A stretch of DNA of 64,000 bases from Zeimonas sp964538505 (GTDB lineage Bacteria > Pseudomonadota > Gammaproteobacteria > Burkholderiales > Burkholderiaceae_E): positions 42,430-106,429 of the forward strand of contig CAZIDY010000008.1 in NCBI GenBank assembly GCA_964538505.1, read 5' to 3'. How positions within the stretch are numbered: position 1 is the first letter of the stretch; each line of letters opens with the position of its first letter. The position numbers and the translations under genes were made by a program. The notes beneath the pieces are model-generated. The model did no database searches. It was not told the origin of the DNA and was given only the letters and a program-made list of their open reading frames with translations. Of the stretch, positions 1 through 6,072 are shown one piece after another.

Positions 1-1404
1 CAGAAAGCGCGCCTGATCGCGGCGAATCTCGAGCAGGCCGATCTGAGCGGCGCCCGCCTGCGCTCGGCTCGGGCGGCGCTCGCCCAGGCGCGCAAAGCCG
101 TGCTGAGGAATGCCGATCTCTCGCTCGGTTCGTGGATGGGCGCCGACCTGCGGGAGGCAGACCTGCGATCCGCCGACCTGCGCGGCGCGAGCCTCGAACA
201 TGCCGACCTGCGCGACGCCGATCTGCGCGGTACCGATCTCCGCGGCACTTTTCTCGGCAACGCCGATCTGCGCGGCGCACGGCTCGACGGCGCGGTGTTC
301 TCGAACACCGATGTGCTGTCGGCGCTGATCTCGACCGCCCAGCTCGACGACACGCAGCGCCAGGGGCTGTGCGCGACCCGCGATGCATCGGCCGGAGGGG
401 AAACGGGCGTCTGGCTCATCGTCGAAGTGATCCCCTCCGATCGCTTCAGCGGCGGCTACGAGTACCGGAGGATCTTCGAGGAGCGCAACCTGATGTACAG
501 CGGCAGCGCACTCGCCGCGGCGCCTTATGCCGAGTGCGAATCTTCAGCCGGCGAAGCGCGGGTCACCTGGAACCCGCCGGTCTCGCGCGGCCGGATTTCC
601 AACTCCTTCGACTTTCAGGTCGCGCATTCGCTGCTGGAACGGGCGAACCGCCGCAACGATCTCCTCGACCGCATCGGCGCCGTGCAGTCCGCAGCGGCGG
701 CGCGTCACGCCGAACTGTTGTCGATGCCGCAATTCGGCGCCGCACGCGCGGAATTGATCTCGCGGATCGAGGAGCGCGCGCGCCGGCTGATGCAAGACCC
801 GCGGCCGGCGACGACACCGTCCTTCGACGCTGACACCAGACTGCTGCTGGCGCTACGGATCCGGCCGAAGCTGCTCGACGAACTCGGGTTCGACTGGAAC
901 GATCGCAGCGTCCAGCAGGCCGGCTTCAGCGAGCATCTCGGCAGGATCGACGCGCAGCAACCGGCTCCCTGGCCCCGGCTGTTCCCCGCGGAAATGAAGC
1001 GGGGCGACGCCGACGCAACGACGGCAGCGATCTTCGAGCGCTGGACGCGCGCCCGCAGCCGCGCGCTGCCCGATCTTCGGGTGCTGATTCCGCTGTCCTC
1101 CGGCATGCCGGTATACCTGAGCCGCGCCGGCACGAGGAACGAGGCACTTGCGTCCAGGCTCGGCGTCGATTCCGACCTCCTGTCGGTCTTCGATGAAACC
1201 TGGTCCGCATTTCCCGTCGGCAGACGGACCTCGACGGCGCTGTCGTTGAGCGCCCCGCTTCCGCCCGGCGTGCGCGAGGGGCTGCTGAGCGCGACCGTCG
1301 AGGACGTGCAGGCGATTCGAATGAGGGTCGGATCCTACGAGCGCGAGTTCGTCGTCTGGACCCTGCGTCCGGAGGAACTTTCTTCGGCAGGACGCACGCG
1401 CTGA
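1..1404 (+). CDS. Pentapeptide-repeat protein, 5' end outside the window
   Basis: The frame is open from base 1, so the start lies upstream; a GTG at 100 is only an internal codon. The first ~105 visible residues are A(D/N)Lxx pentapeptides (for example ADLREADLRSADLRGASL), which fold as a right-handed quadrilateral beta-helix. The remaining ~360 residues lack the repeat and match no family I recognise; the part around residues 100-160 (GVWLIVEVIP, RIFEERNLMY) looks globular and the rest helical. Pentapeptide proteins range from DNA mimics to scaffold and sensor domains, so no function is assigned. It converges on the SLOG/PGDYG operon, sharing a hairpin at the two stop codons. Confidence 0.8.
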   Translation, partial: QKARLIAANLEQADLSGARLRSARAALAQARKAVLRNADLSLGSWMGADLREADLRSADLRGASLEHADLRDADLRGTDLRGTFLGNADLRGARLDGAVFSNTDVLSALISTAQLDDTQRQGLCATRDASAGGETGVWLIVEVIPSDRFSGGYEYRRIFEERNLMYSGSALAAAPYAECESSAGEARVTWNPPVSRGRISNSFDFQVAHSLLERANRRNDLLDRIGAVQSAAAARHAELLSMPQFGAARAELISRIEERARRLMQDPRPATTPSFDADTRLLLALRIRPKLLDELGFDWNDRSVQQAGFSEHLGRIDAQQPAPWPRLFPAEMKRGDADATTAAIFERWTRARSRALPDLRVLIPLSSGMPVYLSRAGTRNEALASRLGVDSDLLSVFDETWSAFPVGRRTSTALSLSAPLPPGVREGLLSATVEDVQAIRMRVGSYEREFVVWTLRPEELSSAGRTR

Positions 1405-1456
1405 CGCACCCCCTGGCCCGCCTCCCGAAGCACCGGCGGGCCGCGTGCGTGCGTCA
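1402..1456. terminator. Hairpin spanning two convergent stop codons
   Basis: GGCCCGCC (1415-1422) pairs perfectly with GGCGGGCC (1435-1442), and TGACGCAC (1402-1409) pairs with GTGCGTCA (1449-1456). The outer arms contain the TGA stops of both convergent genes. There is no U-tract on either side, so it is at best a symmetrical structural terminator or transcription roadblock. The base pairing is seen directly; the termination role is inferred. Confidence 0.45.
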
Positions 1457-1873
1457 CCGTTCGTACGTGCGCTCGAAGACGCCGCCCGCCACGATGGCCC
1501 AGTCTCCGGGCGCGTACTGCACCAGGAAATCCCCGGTGCGACCCTGCAGGCGGCCGCGTCCTTCGGGCAGGATCACGTCGCAGGCTTCGGCGAGCCGCAA
1601 CGCGAGCACGGCCCGGGGACGCCTGGCATAGCGACCGTCCTCCCCCGCCGCGGTCGGCGAGACGGGGTCGTAACCGGCCAGGAAGCGTGCACGCGGCACC
1701 GGCCAGTTTTCGCCGGCGACGCCAGTGACGATGGCATCGCCGGCGGCATGCCGAACCGTTCCTTCCAGCGTTTCGACCGTACCGGGCGTTACAGCGAAGC
1801 GTACGCTCACTTTTAATGGCTTCGAGCGCGCCCGAAAGGCGTCGGGATGTCCAGCGAGATCGAGGACGATCAT
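1454..1873 (-). CDS. PGDYG-like protein with two repeat units
   Basis: 139 residues. The start ATG (1873) overlaps the TGA of the upstream SLOG gene as ATGA, a sign of translational coupling. Residues ~44-70 (AGDAIVTGVAGENWPV, then F and GYDP) resemble the PGDYG family pattern GDYLVTGxxGExWPV...F...Y. Residues 113-139 (TGDFLVQYAPGDWAIV, then F and TYER) repeat the same spacing with a PGDW motif, so the protein seems to hold two tandem copies. No signal peptide or membrane segment. PGDYG proteins have no established biochemical role; pairing with a SLOG/membrane protein suggests a regulator, ligand binder or immunity partner. The family call is by eye. Confidence 0.7.
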   Translation of the reverse strand: MIVLDLAGHPDAFRARSKPLKVSVRFAVTPGTVETLEGTVRHAAGDAIVTGVAGENWPVPRARFLAGYDPVSPTAAGEDGRYARRPRAVLALRLAEACDVILPEGRGRLQGRTGDFLVQYAPGDWAIVAGGVFERTYER

Positions 1874-3855
1874 GCCGGGATCTCGACCTCGTTGTCGCGC
1901 AACAGCGCGAACCAGGTTTCGTGCTCGGCGTACATCGCGCTGGCTACCTGGATCGCCAACGCGCGCAAGGCCATGAACCGGTCGTCGCCATCCTGCCGCT
2001 CCAATTGATCGAGCGCCTGGCGATAGTCGCCCAGGCGGTGCCGCATCGCACCCGACTGCTCGGCCACGTGCCGGATCTCGAGCTTGCCGCCGATGCCGTG
2101 CAGGCAGGCCGCGAACGCCGGGCCTGCGGCGGTGACCAGCAGGAGCCATTTCTGCTCGTGCAGCCAGTGAGCGACCCCGGTCAGCGCATGGGGCAATGCC
2201 TGGACGTGGCTCTCCCCGAACTGCACGCCGAGCGCGAAGAGGTGCGACAGCACCGTCGCCGACACGAGGGCGAAGATCCACAGCATCGCCCTCTCCAGCC
2301 CGTGATGCAGCCTGTGCCAGCGCTCATGGGTTCGGGCATGGTAGTCGCGCTGATCTTCGATCAGGCTGCGCAGCGTGCCGACAAGTTCGTCGAAGCGCGA
2401 TTGCACGATGTAGTCGCCCTCGGCCGGGTTCGCCAGCGGCCCGGCATCACGCACGCTGCGCGACGCCCACCAGGTCTGGGGACTGACGAGCCGCATGCCG
2501 TGTCCGACGGCCCGGCCGTCCTCATCCGTTCGGTCGTCGTCGCTGCGGTCGTCCGGAGGATGTGTCCGGCCGGGTTCGCCCCGCCAGTGGCTGCGCTCGA
2601 GCGCCGGCAGGCTGGCGAGAAAGGGACGCAGCAACGCCTGCAGGCGCAGTGCCTCGGCCGCCTGCCTGAGCAGCAGCCAGGCGCGATGCACCGGAACCTT
2701 CCGCCGCTTCTCCCGCACCACCAGCCAGACGATGCGGACCAGCACGGCGAACTCCGCCAGCGCCCACGGCGCACTCACTCCGAACAGCCCGATCGCGCCG
2801 GCCACCGCGCAGACCACCGCCAACGCCGCCAGCACGTGCAGCGCCACGATCTGGTCGCGATGGCTGAGCGCGGCGTGCGTCGCGGCGCGGTCGACCTCGT
2901 CGAAACGCGTCCAGATTCGCGATGCGAGCCGGCTGCCGTCGACGAAGCGCTGCGGCCCGCGCCAGGCCGCCAGCACCCGGCCGCCTTCGCGCCCCGCATA
3001 GCCGAACGGGGCCAGGAAGCGACGGAAGAAACGACCGGCGCGCACCTTTCGATCCTCCGGATCCCATTGGGACACCAGGTGGTCGAAGCCTTCCGCCTCC
3101 CGCGGCCGGGTCAATCGCCGTATCAACCCGGCGAAGCGTACGGCCAGGAGCGCTCCGACCGCCTCTTCGCGACCCCGCCCGCCGGGCGCCTCCGAAAGAT
3201 TGTCCTGCACCACCGCACGGCCGTCGAGCAGCTCGATGAAATCGGCTGTCAGCCGCGCGACGTTCGTCTCGTCGGCATCGAGCAGCGCGACGCGTGCCGT
3301 GGGCAGGGGTTCGCAGAGCAGAACGCGGCCCGTTCGCGCATCGTTCGCGTCGAGCCAGATCACCAACTGACCGCGCCGCAACGCCTCGATCACCAGCCGG
3401 ACCGAGCCCCCGCTGAATCCGCGCGGCGCCTGGCCGTCCCACACCACCAGCAGGAGGTCGGCCGCCGCGAGCCTGGCTTCGTCGGTCGCCGCGAACCACT
3501 CCTCCGGCACGGTTCGGGTACTGCCGTCTCCCAACCAGGCATGCGCGATCGCACCGGCGCGGGCCGGCCCGGCGGCCGATGCGGCATTGGCGCCGACGAC
3601 GCGGCATTCGATGCCCAGTTCGTACGCCTCCTCGACGGCCCAGGCATCGCAGCCGTCCGCCGTTCCGGTGACGACGCGCACGCCGACGTTCTGTTCGTGC
3701 GCCGCATCGCGCAGGCCGCGCAGTGCGGCGCGCAGAAGACCACGCACCCGGGCTCGTTCGGCCTGGTCGGCGGGCAGCCGGTCCGGGCGGTGGCCGGCGA
3801 CCAGCACGGTGAGGTTTTCCTTCGGGGAAGCGCAGGTCGTCACGTCGGTTCTCAC
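1870..3855 (-). CDS. SLOG-like sensor fused to two 2TM (SLATT-like) modules
   Basis: 661 residues, GTG start. The N-terminus (LTVLVAGHRPDRLP, about residues 15-28, then GTADGCDAWAVEEA near 65-80) matches the Rossmann-like SLOG/LOG fold that binds nucleotide-derived ligands. Hydrophobic helix pairs occur at about 337-359/363-385 and 523-543/568-588, each followed by an amphipathic helix (WLLLRQAAEALRLQ; MRHRLGDYRQALDQ), as in SLATT/DUF4231 two-TM effector domains. The linker carries a charged Asp/Arg run (DDRSDDDRTDED). In the published comparative-genomics model SLOG-SLATT proteins sense a nucleotide signal and perforate the membrane. That activity here is inference. The next gene overlaps by 4 bp. 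Confidence 0.7.
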   Translation of the reverse strand: MRTDVTTCASPKENLTVLVAGHRPDRLPADQAERARVRGLLRAALRGLRDAAHEQNVGVRVVTGTADGCDAWAVEEAYELGIECRVVGANAASAAGPARAGAIAHAWLGDGSTRTVPEEWFAATDEARLAAADLLLVVWDGQAPRGFSGGSVRLVIEALRRGQLVIWLDANDARTGRVLLCEPLPTARVALLDADETNVARLTADFIELLDGRAVVQDNLSEAPGGRGREEAVGALLAVRFAGLIRRLTRPREAEGFDHLVSQWDPEDRKVRAGRFFRRFLAPFGYAGREGGRVLAAWRGPQRFVDGSRLASRIWTRFDEVDRAATHAALSHRDQIVALHVLAALAVVCAVAGAIGLFGVSAPWALAEFAVLVRIVWLVVREKRRKVPVHRAWLLLRQAAEALRLQALLRPFLASLPALERSHWRGEPGRTHPPDDRSDDDRTDEDGRAVGHGMRLVSPQTWWASRSVRDAGPLANPAEGDYIVQSRFDELVGTLRSLIEDQRDYHARTHERWHRLHHGLERAMLWIFALVSATVLSHLFALGVQFGESHVQALPHALTGVAHWLHEQKWLLLVTAAGPAFAACLHGIGGKLEIRHVAEQSGAMRHRLGDYRQALDQLERQDGDDRFMALRALAIQVASAMYAEHETWFALLRDNEVEIPA

Positions 3856-4000
3856 GCGGTTTCCGGGTCAAGGCGCTCTGCCTGGCGCCGCGGCCGCCGA
3901 ACTCCGCCGGCGGGGTGCCCACCGCCACTCTCAGGGGGCGCTGCGCGCCGCGGCCGACCCGCATCGTACGCACGAACGTGCACGAGTTCGAGCGCTGCGC

Positions 4001-4028
4001 TTGACTCGATCGCCCGGATCGGTACAAG
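4001..4028 (+). promoter_or_regulatory. Sigma-70-like promoter, possibly leaderless
   Basis: TTGACT (4001-4006) and TACAAG (4023-4028) are separated by 16 bases. The ATG of the next gene starts at 4036, seven bases after the -10 hexamer, so transcription would begin at or next to the start codon. No Shine-Dalgarno sequence is visible before that ATG. The hexamers are seen; promoter activity is inferred. Confidence 0.4.
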
Positions 4029-4035
4029 TCGACGC

Positions 4036-4548
4036 ATGAGTACGCGTGCCCATCACCATGCGGCCGCCCCGCCATCCGCCCGACGCCGAAGGCTTGGCGT
4101 CCTGCTCCTGCTCGCGCCGCTCGGCGTTGCCGCCCAGGCGACAGCGCCGTGGGGCGGCGCCGAGGAAATCGAGCGCAATTACGCGCCCGCGAGAGTCGTC
4201 TACGACGTCGACGCGGCCGACGCGGGCGCGCTCGCACGCGTGCTCGACCGCATCAGCTACCTGAACAAGGTCTGGGAAGCCGACCCCTTCGCGTCGTCGA
4301 TCGTCGTCGTCGTGCACGGCGACGCGATCCCGCTGTTCGGCATCCGCGACTTCGAGCGCTATCGCGAGGTGATGGAACGCGCGCAGAGCCTGACGAAGAG
4401 CGGCCCGATCGAGTTCCGTGTATGCCGTGCCGACGCGGCGATGCGCGGCTATTCGCCGTCGGACATCCACGGCTTCGCGCAGATGGTGCCGATGGCCGAC
4501 GCCGAGATCGTCCGGCTGCAGAACGAGGGCTACGCGTACATGCGGTGA
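4036..4548 (+). CDS. Exported DsrE/DsrF-like protein
   Basis: 170 residues. The N-terminus has a basic stretch (RRRR) and hydrophobic core (LGVLLLLAPLGVAAQA), a probable signal peptide, so the protein is likely periplasmic. The mature part matches the DsrE-like fold: RVVYDVDAADAG, a Rossmann-type strand SIVVVVHGDAIPLF, a Cys in FRVCRADAAM, and a C-terminal MVPMADAEIVRLQNEGYAYM typical of exported DsrE-like proteins of proteobacteria. Cytoplasmic relatives relay sulfur in Dsr sulfur oxidation; the exported group is uncharacterised. It is a single gene, divergent from the SLOG operon. The start follows a promoter-like sequence so closely that the mRNA may be leaderless. Confidence 0.8.
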   Translation: MSTRAHHHAAAPPSARRRRLGVLLLLAPLGVAAQATAPWGGAEEIERNYAPARVVYDVDAADAGALARVLDRISYLNKVWEADPFASSIVVVVHGDAIPLFGIRDFERYREVMERAQSLTKSGPIEFRVCRADAAMRGYSPSDIHGFAQMVPMADAEIVRLQNEGYAYMR

Positions 4549-4566
4549 CGGCTCACGGACGCTGCC

Positions 4567-5979
4567 TCATGGGCGTTGCATGTCGCCGCCGGCCAGCATC
4601 GTGCGCACGAAGGCGCGCGTGTGTATGCCCAATTCGTGCATCGACGGAACGAGCGCCCGGAGCATCGCTTCGTGCGCAGCCGGCTCGGTTTCGGCAAGAC
4701 GTGCGTTCAGGTCGACTCCGCGGGCGTCGACGCCGAACTCGAAGCCGGGATCGGCGACGTACTGTGTGGGCAACGCGGTGGCAACCGCGTGGTCCAGTGC
4801 ATCGGCAGCCTGCGCTGCACGCCGTGCGACGAGCGCGCGCGGATCGGTCTCGCCGAAGAGCGATGACGCCGGCGCTGCGGCGTCAGCTGAACCGGCGGGC
4901 GCACGTCCATTACCGCCACCTGCGAGCGCGCGAAGCAGCGGCCCGTCGCCCGCCGCATCGAGGTGCTCGGCGACCAGCGCCGTTCGCTGGAAGTTCTCGA
5001 GCGCCAGGTGCCGGTTCGATACGAGCGTGATCGCGCGATTCTTCGCGTCGGGCCAGCCGGCGATGTCGAGCGCGTTGATCCACAGCATGCGCAGCGTGCT
5101 CACGCCCGGCAGCACGCGCGCGTGGTACGGCTGCGCGAGGTCCTGGATGTAGTGCATCGCCCAGCCCGCGAAGCGCCAGCCCCAGTAGTCGTGCCCGGTG
5201 CGGAACGCGTGCAGCGCAAGCGTGCGATACAGGTGGATCCGGTATTCGGGATAGGTGCGCTTCAGGAAACCGGCGGCGGCGTAGATGATCCGCGACTCGT
5301 CGTAGAAGCCCATGTGGAACGGCGCCTGCGTACCGAAGTCGAGCGCGGGGTTGCCGAAGGGCTGCTTGCCGAAGCCATAGGACGCGCCATGCGCGGTGTC
5401 GTTGTCTTCCCAGACGCCGATGTCGAGGCCGTAGTCGGGTTCGTCGGATGCGGTCGAGACGACGGCGAGCGGCGACACCGCCTCAGCTTCGCGCAACGCG
5501 ACGAACGGCGATGCCCCGGCGGCGTCCTCACCCTCGTCGTCGGCGAGCGTGCTCACCCGGTTGCGCGCAAGGACGGGCCGGTCGCCGGTCTCCTCCGCGG
5601 TCATCGGCTTGAGGAACAACGCAAGCCGCGCGTCGGGGGCGATGCGGATGGCGGCGGCGAAGCGGCCGTGCAGCTCCTCCGGCGTCTGCGCGCCGGAGGC
5701 GACGAAGCGCAGTGCGTCGGGACGCGGCGGGTAGGTCGGCACGTGCTCGCGCGACCACGCCTCCTGCGCATCGAGCACCGCTTCCAAAGCGGAAGCCTGC
5801 GCCGCGAGAAAGGAATCGAGCGACTCGACGCGCACGGGTTCCAGGCGCACGAATTCGGGAACCTCCTTCAATGAAGCCCAGGTGTTCAGCGCGTGGTTGC
5901 TCCATGCGAACGCGGAGGTGGCGAAGCCCGCGAGGAGCACGAGCAACGCGGCTCGGGCGAGGCTGCGCGCGTAGAGCAT
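4567..5979 (-). CDS. Exported zinc-dependent phospholipase C-fold protein
   Basis: 470 residues from the ATG at 5979, chosen because MLYARSLARAALLVLLAGFA reads as a signal peptide cleaved before WSNHALNTW; in-frame starts at 6012, 6027 and 6042 (TTG) would only add residues. The mature N-terminal Trp-Ser-Asn-His and the motif HYIQDLAQPYH (H-x3-D-x5-H) match the zinc-ligand spacing of bacterial phospholipase C and S1/P1 nuclease folds, with HDYWGW just upstream. The protein is much longer than Bacillus PLC and its C-terminal third is Ala-rich and unrecognised. Substrate cannot be told from sequence. It converges with the DsrE-like gene and lies just downstream of a cation ATPase. Confidence 0.65.
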   Translation of the reverse strand: MLYARSLARAALLVLLAGFATSAFAWSNHALNTWASLKEVPEFVRLEPVRVESLDSFLAAQASALEAVLDAQEAWSREHVPTYPPRPDALRFVASGAQTPEELHGRFAAAIRIAPDARLALFLKPMTAEETGDRPVLARNRVSTLADDEGEDAAGASPFVALREAEAVSPLAVVSTASDEPDYGLDIGVWEDNDTAHGASYGFGKQPFGNPALDFGTQAPFHMGFYDESRIIYAAAGFLKRTYPEYRIHLYRTLALHAFRTGHDYWGWRFAGWAMHYIQDLAQPYHARVLPGVSTLRMLWINALDIAGWPDAKNRAITLVSNRHLALENFQRTALVAEHLDAAGDGPLLRALAGGGNGRAPAGSADAAAPASSLFGETDPRALVARRAAQAADALDHAVATALPTQYVADPGFEFGVDARGVDLNARLAETEPAAHEAMLRALVPSMHELGIHTRAFVRTMLAGGDMQRP

Positions 5980-6072
5980 CGGCGGACGGCTGGTGACGAG
6001 TACGCGATCCATCGAGTCAGAATACATGCCCTGATGCGACAAGGACCACTCTCTGATCTTCCCGGCCCACGC

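Noticed and set aside
1816..4548. A 910-codon open frame on the plus strand through the SLOG gene
   Set aside because: Its first 2.2 kb is the antisense of the SLOG gene and lacks any domain; only the last part (from 4036) is a real gene, the DsrE-like protein.
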